DNA of 34,982 nt, from positions 1 to 34,982 of the IMG/VR virus record IMGVR_UViG_3300027759_000020; one strand, given 5' to 3'. The stretch comes from a virus. The notes beneath the pieces are model-generated. The model was not told the DNA's origin and did no database searches. It worked only from the letters and a program-made list of their open reading frames with translations. The position numbers and the translations under genes were made by a program. Below, one piece after another: positions 7,811-13,608 of this stretch (positions are counted from its first letter, which is position 1; every line of letters starts with the position of its first letter).

Positions 7811-7948
7811 TTATTTTTTCTTCGGTGGGGCCGCGCGCTTGACAGCGTAAGCAATTGCCACGGCCTGCTTCACAGGCTTGCCAGCAGCCACTTCGGCCTT
7901 GACGTTCTTGCGAAATGCTTCAGGTGTTTTTGATTTAACAAGTGGCAT
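7811..7948 (-). CDS. 45-aa basic phage protein (DUF6496-like)
   Basis: A short ORF reading MPLVKSKTPEAFRKNVKAEV then AAGKPVKQAVAIAYAVKRAA and ending PPKKK. The sequence matches a small basic family often annotated DUF6496 near phage portal/terminase genes. The ATG overlaps the upstream stop (TAATG), and the portal start follows its stop by 1 base, so it is embedded in a translated operon. The strongly positive charge suggests nucleic-acid or capsid-interior binding, but no function is known. Confidence 0.72.
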   Translation of the reverse strand: MPLVKSKTPEAFRKNVKAEVAAGKPVKQAVAIAYAVKRAAPPKKK

Positions 7949-8100
7949 TATTTTTTCTTCGCAGTTTTAGCTGAGTCTTTGAAATCTTTGGCTGTAGGTG
8001 CGCCGGGGGTGCCAGGCTTACGCATCTTCTCTTTAGAGCCAGCGGCTATACGTTCACGTTTTGCCGCAATATTTGCGTAAAGTCCGGGTTTGGTGGCCAT
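7948..8100 (-). CDS. 50-aa basic phage protein
   Basis: A short ORF starting MATKPGLYANIAAKRERIAA, with GSKEKMRKPGTPGAPTAKDF and ending KTAKKK. Small Lys/Arg-rich proteins of this pattern are recurrent neighbours of terminase and portal genes in aquatic podoviruses. It starts 2 bases after the preceding stop and ends in a TAATG overlap with the next gene. Function unknown. A role in packaging or as an internal basic protein is a guess from charge and position. Confidence 0.7.
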   Translation of the reverse strand: MATKPGLYANIAAKRERIAAGSKEKMRKPGTPGAPTAKDFKDSAKTAKKK

Positions 8101-8102
8101 GA

Positions 8103-8357
8103 TCAACACTTCCATCGTTTAAGGGCTGCTTTAGCGCGTTCGCCATCTTTAGCGTTAGCCGCTACAGCGCCCATTCTTGCACAAAATGAATCTTTGCGGC
8201 CTTGGTCGGCCTTAGTCTTTGGATTGGGTGCTGGCGCTTTAAGATTAGAGCCAGTTTCGCGGTTGTACTTCTCACGGCCTTTGGCAGTCAAACCCGCGCC
8301 CTTAGATACCGGCAATTTCTCGCCACGACCGACAGATAATGAAACGCTTTTTTTCAT
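8103..8357 (-). CDS. DUF6321-like small basic protein
   Basis: An 84-aa protein with the conserved core KGAGLTAKGREKYNRETGSN, LKAPAPNPKTKADQGRKDSF and a C-terminal FCARMG ... ALKRWKC. This pattern is known in phages as DUF6321, function unknown. I chose ATG 8357 (MKKSVSLS) because it overlaps the terminase stop as ATGA; the longer reading would need a TTG 12 bases upstream. It is the first of three consecutive small basic genes between terminase and portal, and the two conserved cysteines might bind metal. Confidence 0.75.
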   Translation of the reverse strand: MKKSVSLSVGRGEKLPVSKGAGLTAKGREKYNRETGSNLKAPAPNPKTKADQGRKDSFCARMGAVAANAKDGERAKAALKRWKC

Positions 8358-9880
8358 GAACCCATCCAAGAAGTTGCACTTTCAGCCGAGCCAGCATACA
8401 CCCGCCGCGTAGTTTGTTTATTGTACTCTCTGTGCGCCACAGGAAAAGCAAACGTCACGCAGATAGCGTCTGCTGCGTCTGGTGAGGCAAGGCCGCGCGC
8501 TTTCATGTCTTTTTTAGATTCCAAAAAGATTGTTCCACGTGAATCAGGCTTCATCATAGGCGAAATTAAATCAGTTTTCAAGAACCGATCATTAGGAATA
8601 CTGGCCGTTTTCAGCCATTCCCGCATGTCACCCCACATCTGTGCCCGCATATTACCGTACATAACTGGGTTTTTAGACTTATTGCCAAAGTTCACGCCCT
8701 TGATCTTGTACCGCTGCTCTTTTAAGCGGTCGACAATCCCTGCGCCTAAGCCGCCTTCGTCAATAACCACCAGTGTGGGCTTGAATTCCTCAATTGCTTC
8801 GATCACATACCCCACCACCGTCATGGTGTCGTCGCCCCGATGCCGCATTATCTTGACAATATCGCGCCCTTGCCTGACAGCTATCACGGTTGCGTCCGCA
8901 CCAAACCGTGCGGGGTCTACGCCGATCACAATCGGCGCGCTCAAATCCTGATATTTCGTCCTGGCCATAGCGTCGTCCACCACGTTAGCCCCGATGAACT
9001 GGTCATCCCCCGCGTTGGGAAACTGACCGTACACCTCGACGTGCGATTGTGCTGAGTCTGGCCCGTATTCGTCAATGATGCGCTGATAAACCGCCTTGTC
9101 GGTGCCCTCAACCGTGCGGGCGTCCACCACGCGGGTTTTCCAAAAGTCCCGCTTACTGTGGAAAGCCTCGTAAAAGTACCCCGTATTGCGCCGTGGGTTG
9201 CTAAAAGCCATCCAAAAACGATTCGGCGTGTTTTCCGTAAAGAAGCCACCTGTCACCGCCCAGATTGAGTCGTCAATACCAGACGCCTCATCAAAGATCA
9301 CCATTACACCGTCAAAGTTGTGCACACCCGCGTAAGCGTCGGGGTTCTCCGCTGACCACAGCCGCCCTTCAACGCCCCAGTAACGTGTGCCCTTTTTCAA
9401 ATCCCGCTCGACTAGCTCAGTCAGCCACTTGGCAGGCATCACTCTGGTAGCCGACACCTCAAACCAGTGCGAGTTAATTGCCATCGCCAGCCACTTTGTG
9501 ATCTCGGCCCAGGTGATACTGCGTAGTTGGGACTCTGAGTTAGCCGACACAATGGTCGTCGAGCCGATCCGCGTGGTCATCATCCAGATCACCAACCAAC
9601 TGACCAACGCCGACTTACCAATACCACGGCCAGACGAAATAGCTTCTTGCAATACACCAAAGTCCATCTTGCCTTGGTTGAGCTTGATGTGCTCCGCAAT
9701 ATCCAGCAGCACCTCGCGCTGCCATTTGCGCGGGCCGGAGAAGTTTTCCAGCGGCGTACCCTTGACGCCCCAAGGGAAGGTAAGCATTACAAACGCCAGC
9801 GGATTGTCTTTGATCTGTGGACTCCACAGTCTGGCCATCAGTTCCTGTTCATCTTCAGCGCTGTAGATGGTGCTCTGCAT
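8354..9880 (-). CDS. terL: Terminase large subunit (packaging ATPase-nuclease)
   Basis: A 508-aa motor protein that pumps DNA into the procapsid and cuts concatemers. The ATPase half has a Walker A-type loop at residues 82-91 (SSGRGIGKSA), Walker B and catalytic Glu at 191-198 (GVMVIFDE), and a coupling-type segment around SNPRRNTGYF. The RNase H-like nuclease half shows the three acidic positions: Asp322 (IGVDPARFG), Asp374 (VVIDEGGLG) and the Asp468/Asp471 region (ASPDAADAI). All key residues appear intact. The gene overlaps terS by 26 bp. The headful or cohesive mode cannot be read directly, but P22-type context favours headful packaging. Confidence 0.95.
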   Translation of the reverse strand: MQSTIYSAEDEQELMARLWSPQIKDNPLAFVMLTFPWGVKGTPLENFSGPRKWQREVLLDIAEHIKLNQGKMDFGVLQEAISSGRGIGKSALVSWLVIWMMTTRIGSTTIVSANSESQLRSITWAEITKWLAMAINSHWFEVSATRVMPAKWLTELVERDLKKGTRYWGVEGRLWSAENPDAYAGVHNFDGVMVIFDEASGIDDSIWAVTGGFFTENTPNRFWMAFSNPRRNTGYFYEAFHSKRDFWKTRVVDARTVEGTDKAVYQRIIDEYGPDSAQSHVEVYGQFPNAGDDQFIGANVVDDAMARTKYQDLSAPIVIGVDPARFGADATVIAVRQGRDIVKIMRHRGDDTMTVVGYVIEAIEEFKPTLVVIDEGGLGAGIVDRLKEQRYKIKGVNFGNKSKNPVMYGNMRAQMWGDMREWLKTASIPNDRFLKTDLISPMMKPDSRGTIFLESKKDMKARGLASPDAADAICVTFAFPVAHREYNKQTTRRVYAGSAESATSWMGS

Positions 9881-10319
9881 GTGCTTCTTGCTCTAGGTGA
9901 GGACTCGGTTCATGGGCCAATACGTCAATGACGCGGGACTCTGCTTGGCGCAAAGCGCCCAGGATTGAGATGCGCTGGTCAACATCAATGCTGATGGACT
10001 GCTTGGCCACCCAGCCGTGCGAGTGTTGCAGGATTGCCAGCGCCGCTTTGGCGTCGCCTTCTTTGGCTGCTTTGTGCAAGCACATGGACATTTCCAACTC
10101 GCCGTCAGCTTTTCCCTTAAGCGCCGCCATGTCTGCTATGGGGTCTAGCTCACACAATTGGCGGTACTCGGTTGGCAACATGCCGGAGGCCAGCGCCAAC
10201 GCGTCGCCTTTAAGGCCAAGCTTGGCAGCTTCGTAGATTTTATTTAACCGTGCTTCGGTTGCAACAACCTTGCGCGGCTCAAATGGAAGACTGTGAAACA
10301 TTTGCGAATTGTAGGTCAT
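9855..10319 (-). CDS. terS: Terminase small subunit
   Basis: A 154-aa helical protein directly upstream of terL. The N-terminal region (RLNKIYEAAKLGLKGDALAL, ASGMLPTEYRQLCELDP) looks like the helix-turn-helix DNA-binding part of phage small terminases. The middle (ALKGKADGELEMSMCLHKAA, KEGDAKAALAILQHSHGW) is the usual oligomerisation region. It would recognise the packaging site and load TerL. It is the first late gene, next to the 657-bp control region. No clear Shine-Dalgarno lies before ATG 10319 nor before an in-frame ATG six codons later. Confidence 0.8.
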   Translation of the reverse strand: MTYNSQMFHSLPFEPRKVVATEARLNKIYEAAKLGLKGDALALASGMLPTEYRQLCELDPIADMAALKGKADGELEMSMCLHKAAKEGDAKAALAILQHSHGWVAKQSISIDVDQRISILGALRQAESRVIDVLAHEPSPHLEQEAHAEHHLQR

Positions 10320-10416
10320 GTAGGCAATTTAAAAAATAAAAAAAAATTGTTCGTAAACCCTTCGTCACCGGCTGGCCCTGTCGTCGGCCCTGCCACCCCC
10401 CACCCCCGACCACTAA

Positions 10417-10604
10417 GTTAGTAAGCGCTAACTAACAACCTTAAGTTAGTGAGTGCTAACTAACATAGCTAAGTTAGTGCTTACTAACTTAAGCGAAGTG
10501 AGTACACACTAACTTAACTTCGGGGTGGTAGGTTAGTGGCCACTAACATAGCTAAGTTAGTGACTACTAACATGGCCATTTGACCTAAGTTAGTGGCCAC
10601 TAAC
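10417..10604. repeat. Array of seven 16-bp palindromes, GTTAGTnnnnACTAAC
   Basis: Copies start at 10417, 10445, 10473, 10498, 10532, 10556 and 10589. Copies 3, 5, 6 and 7 have both half-sites perfect. Copies 5 and 7 are full palindromes with a GGCC centre. Copies 1 and 2 have five-base arms (GTTAG/CTAAC), and copy 4 has one mismatch. Spacing is 28, 28, 25, 34, 24 and 33 bases. Such arrays are typical of iterons at origins or of cooperative operators bound by a dimeric protein. The binding protein is not identified. Confidence 0.9.
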
Positions 10605-10805
10605 ATGATGGCCATATAGTTATCAAAACCATAATGTAGGCAATGTAGGCAATATTGTCATATGGTTTTAGTCGCTGGCTAAACGTGCACCCATACCTAA
10701 TTATTAGCTATTAAGTATTACATATATTTTTTGATTGTCTCAAACAAAACAAATGACAATATGACCTACAAAACAGCAAAAACCTAGTATCCATGCGGCC
10801 TACAC

Positions 10806-10857
10806 GTGGGCAATTCTCGGACCGTGCAACTTGCCCACAACTTGCCCAACTTGCCCA
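10806..10857. repeat. Cluster of TTGCCCA repeats
   Basis: Three direct copies of ACTTGCCCA start at 10829, 10840 and 10849, and one inverted copy (GTGGGCAA) lies at 10806-10813. They are 34 to 85 bases before the early promoter. The CCCACA part also matches the arm of the inverted repeat at 10923-10948, so one regulator could bind both. Function inferred. Confidence 0.65.
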
Positions 10858-10890
10858 CACCGAATAGGGTAAACACCTAGAAAATAAGTG

Positions 10891-10919
10891 TTGACAATTG
10901 CAAGGCAATGCCTTACATT
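10891..10919 (+). promoter_or_regulatory. Strong sigma70-type early promoter
   Basis: A perfect -35 TTGACA (10891-10896), a 17-base spacer and a -10 TACATT (10914-10919, four of six matches) point rightward into the early genes. The transcript would start about 10926. It is the best promoter seen in the window and should be read by host RNA polymerase at once after infection. Confidence 0.75.
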
Positions 10920-10922
10920 ATG

Positions 10923-10948
10923 TGTGTGGGCGCGAAATGACCCACACA
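10923..10948. promoter_or_regulatory. Operator-like inverted repeat over the early start site
   Basis: TGTGTGGG (10923-10930), ten bases, then CCCACACA (10941-10948) form a perfect 8-bp inverted repeat covering the predicted transcription start. It could be a repressor operator that shuts the early promoter, or a 5' RNA hairpin just upstream of the first early leader. The sequence alone does not decide between these. Confidence 0.6.
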
Positions 10949-10976
10949 ATCAACTAACCTAAACGAAAGTAAAACC

Positions 10977-11165
10977 ATGACAAAATCAGAATCAAACGAA
11001 ATTAAAAAAACCGTGCAATATTTCGCAGCCGGTTTAGGCTTAGATTATTTGGCGCGCGCATTGTCCGCGATCCATCGCGCAGCGCGCGGCCAAGATACCA
11101 AGCGCGCTATTGAAGCGCTGGCCACCGAGCACAGCATCACACAGCACCCCGAATTTAAAATCTAA
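10977..11165 (+). CDS. First early gene, 62-aa unknown protein
   Basis: A 62-aa helical protein (MTKSESNEIKKTVQYFAAGL, GLDYLARALSAIHRAARGQD, then TKRAIEALATEHSITQ). No family recognised. It is the first gene after the strong early promoter, with a leader carrying ACTAAC and CGAAAGT. Small early proteins in this position often act on host polymerase or other host targets, but nothing in the sequence proves that. The gene is followed by a GC-rich hairpin. Confidence 0.65.
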   Translation: MTKSESNEIKKTVQYFAAGLGLDYLARALSAIHRAARGQDTKRAIEALATEHSITQHPEFKI

Positions 11166-11170
11166 ACCCC

Positions 11171-11191
11171 GGCCCGGCGCGCAGCCGGGCC
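11171..11191. other. GC-rich intergenic hairpin 1
   Basis: GGCCCGGC, five bases, GCCGGGCC: a perfect 8-bp stem between the first and second early genes. No T-run follows on the plus strand (ACCAAAATAAA), so it is probably not a full terminator. It may mark an mRNA end or a processing point. Confidence 0.6.
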
Positions 11192-11225
11192 ACCAAAATA
11201 AACTTAACTAAACGAAAGTCACACA

Positions 11226-11885
11226 ATGCAAGTACATCTAACACTTAAAAGCGCGAACGTCAAAACCGGCCCGATACCGGTTAGCACCACCGAAAAAACC
11301 TCATGCCCGCCGGATTGTGCCGTGCGCGACGCATGCTATGCGGCCAGCGGCCCGCTCGCATTGCATTGGGCCGCAGTGTCAAACGGCACGCGTGGCACGT
11401 CATGGGGCCAATTTGTGGCCACCATTGCAGCGCTGCCCGCTGGCCAATTGTGGCGCCACAATCAAGCGGGTGATCTGCCCCAGGTCGACGGCACCGTTGA
11501 CGCGGTAAAGCTTGGCCAATTGGTGGCCGCGAATGCTGGCCGTCGCGGGTTTACTTATTCACACCACCGCGACGCGGCCTCAATTGCATGGATTAGACAC
11601 GCGAATGCATGGGGTTTCACCGTAAACCTAAGCGCGAATGATTTGGCCGACGCCGACGCGCTGGCCGATCACGCGGCCGGTCCGGTGGTGGTGGTGTTAC
11701 CGTCAACCACCACACAAAACACCACCACACCGGCCGGGCGCGCTGTGGTTATTTGCCCGGCCACGCAACGCGATGACGTGAGCTGCGCGACGTGCCAATT
11801 GTGTCAACGTCAACGCGCGGCCATTGTCGGTTTTCCGGCCCACGGTACGCGTAAGCGCGTTATAGATATCAAATTGGCCGCGTAA
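11226..11885 (+). CDS. Cysteine-rich early protein (gp88/DUF7227-like)
   Basis: A 219-aa protein with an N-terminal C-x3-C-x5-C (Cys27, 31, 37; SCPPDCAVRDACYA) and a C-terminal C-x9-C-x2-C-x2-C cluster (ICPATQRDDVSCATCQLCQ), plus RHNQAGDLP, FTYSHHRD and the closing GFPAHGTRKR. This layout matches a widespread phage and plasmid family sometimes labelled gp88 or DUF7227. Two cysteine clusters with a central alpha/beta region suggest a metal- or Fe-S-binding protein of TIM-barrel type. The C-x3-C-x5-C is not the classical radical-SAM motif. The exact job is unknown. Codon use is very GC-rich, like the following small genes. It has its own leader like the first early gene. Confidence 0.6.
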   Translation: MQVHLTLKSANVKTGPIPVSTTEKTSCPPDCAVRDACYAASGPLALHWAAVSNGTRGTSWGQFVATIAALPAGQLWRHNQAGDLPQVDGTVDAVKLGQLVAANAGRRGFTYSHHRDAASIAWIRHANAWGFTVNLSANDLADADALADHAAGPVVVVLPSTTTQNTTTPAGRAVVICPATQRDDVSCATCQLCQRQRAAIVGFPAHGTRKRVIDIKLAA

Positions 11886-11896
11886 TGCTTGACTGT

Positions 11897-11917
11897 ATGC
11901 GGCCACACCGGCCGCAT
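11897..11917. other. GC-rich intergenic hairpin 2
   Basis: ATGCGGCC, five bases, GGCCGCAT: a perfect 8-bp stem just after the cysteine-rich gene. It has the same stem and loop sizes as hairpin 1 and lacks a strong T-run. It precedes the third copy of the early leader motif. Confidence 0.6.
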
Positions 11918-11959
11918 ATGGGCGCGTATTTGCGTCGATTAACTAACCGAAAGTAAATT

Positions 11960-12178
11960 ATGAACACGAAAGATAGGCACAATTTGGCGGACGCGTATAT
12001 GTCCGCATGGCATGCGGTGAAGGGCGCGCATGATCGCATGGTAATTAATCCGGAGGCCAATGGCTGGTATGAAATTATTCAAACCACCGGATCGACGCGC
12101 ACCGCGCGCCGCGTCCGTTGCGCCGCGCTTTTAAGCGGATTGGCCGCGCTGGCTGCTCAATTGGAAAGGGCCGCGTAA
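11960..12178 (+). CDS. 72-aa unknown early protein
   Basis: A 72-aa protein (MNTKDRHNLADAYMSAWHAV ... RRVRCAALLSGLAALAAQLE), mostly helical, with a short middle part GWYEIIQTTGSTRTARR. No family recognised. It is the third early gene with the ACTAAC-CGAAAGT leader. Its stop overlaps the next start (TAATG), and from here on all genes to 13561 are tightly coupled. Confidence 0.6.
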   Translation: MNTKDRHNLADAYMSAWHAVKGAHDRMVINPEANGWYEIIQTTGSTRTARRVRCAALLSGLAALAAQLERAA

Positions 12179-12420
12179 TGCAAAAACTAAAATTTAATGT
12201 CGGTGATAACGTGGCATTCGCGCGTCACGTCGTTAAGCGCTTAGGCCACGATAAACCCACGGCCGACGCGCGCGGCCATGTTGTGGCCGTTGACGGCCCG
12301 GTGGTGGCCGTTGACTTCGCGGGCACGTGGGCACCACACGAAAACGGTGGCACCGTGCGCCACGTGCCAGCGGGTAATTTGACAAAAATTATGTCGAATG
12401 GGGTGGTTTATGACTATTAA
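12178..12420 (+). CDS. 80-aa SH3/KOW-like small protein
   Basis: An 80-aa protein from ATG 12178 (MQKLKFNVGDNVAFARHVVK), then GHVVAVDGPVVAVDFAGTWA and a C-terminal HVPAGNLTKI. The FNVGDNVAF ... GHVVAVDGPVVAVDF pattern looks like a small SH3-type barrel as in KOW-type proteins. Binding partner unknown. A longer ORF starting at 12118 is only a frame extension; the TAATG overlap fixes the start. Confidence 0.62.
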   Translation: MQKLKFNVGDNVAFARHVVKRLGHDKPTADARGHVVAVDGPVVAVDFAGTWAPHENGGTVRHVPAGNLTKIMSNGVVYDY

Positions 12421-12646
12421 AACAATGATCGCAAAATACCCCGGCCGCGATGCGCGGACCGGCGCGCCTATACGGCCAGGCGACGAAATACATTACGACA
12501 CGGCCACGCGTAAGGCATGGATAACCGACGAAGACGACCGGCCGCGCACGTATCGATCCGACGTTTTCCAATTTAGTGGCCACGAATACTACCAAAACAA
12601 AAACGGCCGGTGCATCGACGCGCCATGTTGCGGGTGCTGCTCATGA
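12410..12646 (+). CDS. 78-aa unknown protein with Cys-rich tail
   Basis: A 78-aa protein (MTIKTMIAKYPGRDARTGAP, then IRPGDEIHYDTATRKAWITD) ending CIDAPCCGCCS. Five cysteines are packed in the last eleven residues, suggesting metal binding or disulfide-type chemistry. The start has GGGGTGG upstream and overlaps the previous gene by 11 bases. No family recognised. Confidence 0.58.
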   Translation: MTIKTMIAKYPGRDARTGAPIRPGDEIHYDTATRKAWITDEDDRPRTYRSDVFQFSGHEYYQNKNGRCIDAPCCGCCS

Positions 12647-12801
12647 TCGATAAACCCGAAACCCTACGCGAAGCGCTTGAAGCGCTTATTTTCTACGCCG
12701 ACCAGGCGGCGCCGGACCTGCCCGACACGGCCAGGGTCGAGGGCCTAGCGTATGCGATGGACCGCGCGCGCGAAGCGCTGGCCAGGGAGCAGGCGCCATG
12801 A
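12643..12801 (+). CDS. 52-aa helical unknown protein
   Basis: A 52-aa protein, MIDKPETLREALEALIFYAD then QAAPDLPDTARVEGLAYAMD and ending EALAREQAP. Two amphipathic helices are likely. The start overlaps the previous stop and its own stop overlaps the next start, both as ATGA, strong evidence of translational coupling. Function unknown. Confidence 0.58.
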   Translation: MIDKPETLREALEALIFYADQAAPDLPDTARVEGLAYAMDRAREALAREQAP

Positions 12802-12953
12802 CCTATTACATGACGAAAGCGGCCGCGCAAGCATTGGCCGACGAACTAACTAACCAGGATCGCGACGCGTGGCGGTATGAAGTACACGGGGCCGCGCGCG
12901 GGTTTTACGTCGCGGTATTTGACGACGACGGCCACTTTTTGGGGAACCTATGA
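12798..12953 (+). CDS. 51-aa unknown protein
   Basis: A short ORF starting MTYYMTKAAAQALADELTNQ and ending FYVAVFDDDGHFLGNL. A helix followed by two beta strands is likely. ATGA overlaps on both sides support it. Function unknown. Confidence 0.55.
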   Translation: MTYYMTKAAAQALADELTNQDRDAWRYEVHGAARGFYVAVFDDDGHFLGNL

Positions 12954-13033
12954 AAGATTATTTTGCTGCTTTGATAATCGCGGCCGCGCTGTGCGCGCTG
13001 GCCTTGGAATATTTTGACGTTTTGATTAAATAA
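12950..13033 (+). CDS. 27-aa single-span membrane peptide
   Basis: A very short ORF, MKDYFAALIIAAALCALALE and then YFDVLIK. Residues 6-19 are hydrophobic and could cross the inner membrane. It overlaps the previous stop (ATGA). Its size leaves some doubt, although coupling supports it. Confidence 0.45.
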   Translation: MKDYFAALIIAAALCALALEYFDVLIK

Positions 13034-13042
13034 GGGGAAATT

Positions 13043-13339
13043 ATGAAAATTATCATTTTGGGGAAAACACGCTACACCGTGCGCGACGATCGCACGGACA
13101 TTATGGCCGCGCATGCTAAGTGCACCGGTAAGCATAAGCGGGTGAAGTCTAAAGGGGCAGAGAAGCGCTTATATCCGCCATACTGGGCCGAAACGTCAAC
13201 GGCCGAATACGTGGCCGCATATGAGAAGTTGAATTCTAAAATTATGCCGTGGGACTGGCAGGCGTTGCGCGCCGATCCATGCATGGCCCCAGTGGGTGAA
13301 GATAGTATGTGGGAGGTCGACCATGCATCCGATATTTAA
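13043..13339 (+). CDS. 98-aa basic unknown protein
   Basis: A 98-aa protein (MKIIILGKTRYTVRDDRTDI, then a basic stretch CTGKHKRVKSKGAEKRLYPP) with a Trp-rich C-terminal half (IMPWDWQALRADP). The ATG has a strong AAGGGG ribosome site. No family recognised. The Lys/Arg patch at residues 27-42 might bind nucleic acid. Confidence 0.6.
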   Translation: MKIIILGKTRYTVRDDRTDIMAAHAKCTGKHKRVKSKGAEKRLYPPYWAETSTAEYVAAYEKLNSKIMPWDWQALRADPCMAPVGEDSMWEVDHASDI

Positions 13340-13511
13340 ACAAGCGCTGGCCCCTTGGACACCACCGGCGCCACCGGTAACGCTGGCCACCGGTCGCGTG
13401 GTGGTGCATACTAGGCAACCGAACGGGTCGCAGTTGGCCACACCGACACCGGGCCCTAAAGAAATGACCCCGGCCGAATGGGCCGAATACAAGGGGACCG
13501 TATGGCGATAA
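13323..13511 (+). CDS. 62-aa proline-rich unknown protein
   Basis: A 62-aa protein from ATG 13323 (MHPIFKQALAPWTPPAPPVT) ending PAEWAEYKGTVWR, with a GGAGGT ribosome site. It overlaps the previous gene by 17 bases. Proline makes up much of residues 11-18 and 42-55. No family recognised. Confidence 0.55.
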   Translation: MHPIFKQALAPWTPPAPPVTLATGRVVVHTRQPNGSQLATPTPGPKEMTPAEWAEYKGTVWR

Positions 13512-13561
13512 TTTGCGCGGTCATTTTGGCCGCTATAATTGCTGTACTGCTTGGTTTATAG
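13502..13561 (+). CDS. Possible 19-aa membrane peptide
   Basis: A minimal ORF, MAIICAVILAAIIAVLLGL, entirely hydrophobic. It overlaps the previous gene's end by 10 bases and stops 20 bases before the terminator. It could be a tiny membrane peptide, the last gene of the early unit. The short length means it may be chance. Confidence 0.3.
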   Translation: MAIICAVILAAIIAVLLGL

Positions 13562-13580
13562 CAGTTGCCAAAACCCTCAC

Positions 13581-13608
13581 GGGCCCCTTAACAGGGGCCC
13601 TTTTTTTT
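13581..13608 (+). terminator. Rho-independent terminator of the early unit
   Basis: GGGCCCCT, loop TAAC, AGGGGCCC and then eight T. A perfect 8-bp GC-rich stem with a full T-run, reading rightward. The T-run touches the stop codon of the convergent primase gene. Confidence 0.92.

Larger units (their letters stand above)
10320..10976. other. 657-bp non-coding control and candidate origin region
   Basis: This region separates the leftward late genes from the rightward early genes. From left to right it has an A-rich tract (10330-10348), seven 16-bp palindromes (10417-10604), a 9-bp inverted repeat AAAACCATA/TATGGTTTT (10625-10633 and 10661-10669) with two ATGTAGGCA copies in its loop, an AT-rich stretch (10695-10770), TTGCCCA repeats (10806-10857), and a promoter with an inverted repeat over its start (10891-10948). 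I see no convincing gene in it. The make-up resembles a replication origin plus operator, but initiation here is inferred. Confidence 0.7.

Noticed and set aside
10417-10604. A CRISPR array
   Set aside because: Units are 16-bp palindromes with 8-18-base gaps, much shorter than CRISPR repeats and spacers, and no cas genes are near.
10711-10908. A 65-codon minus-strand ORF in the control region
   Set aside because: It is Cys/Ser/Arg-rich with no family look, lies over the repeats and promoter, and has no ribosome site.
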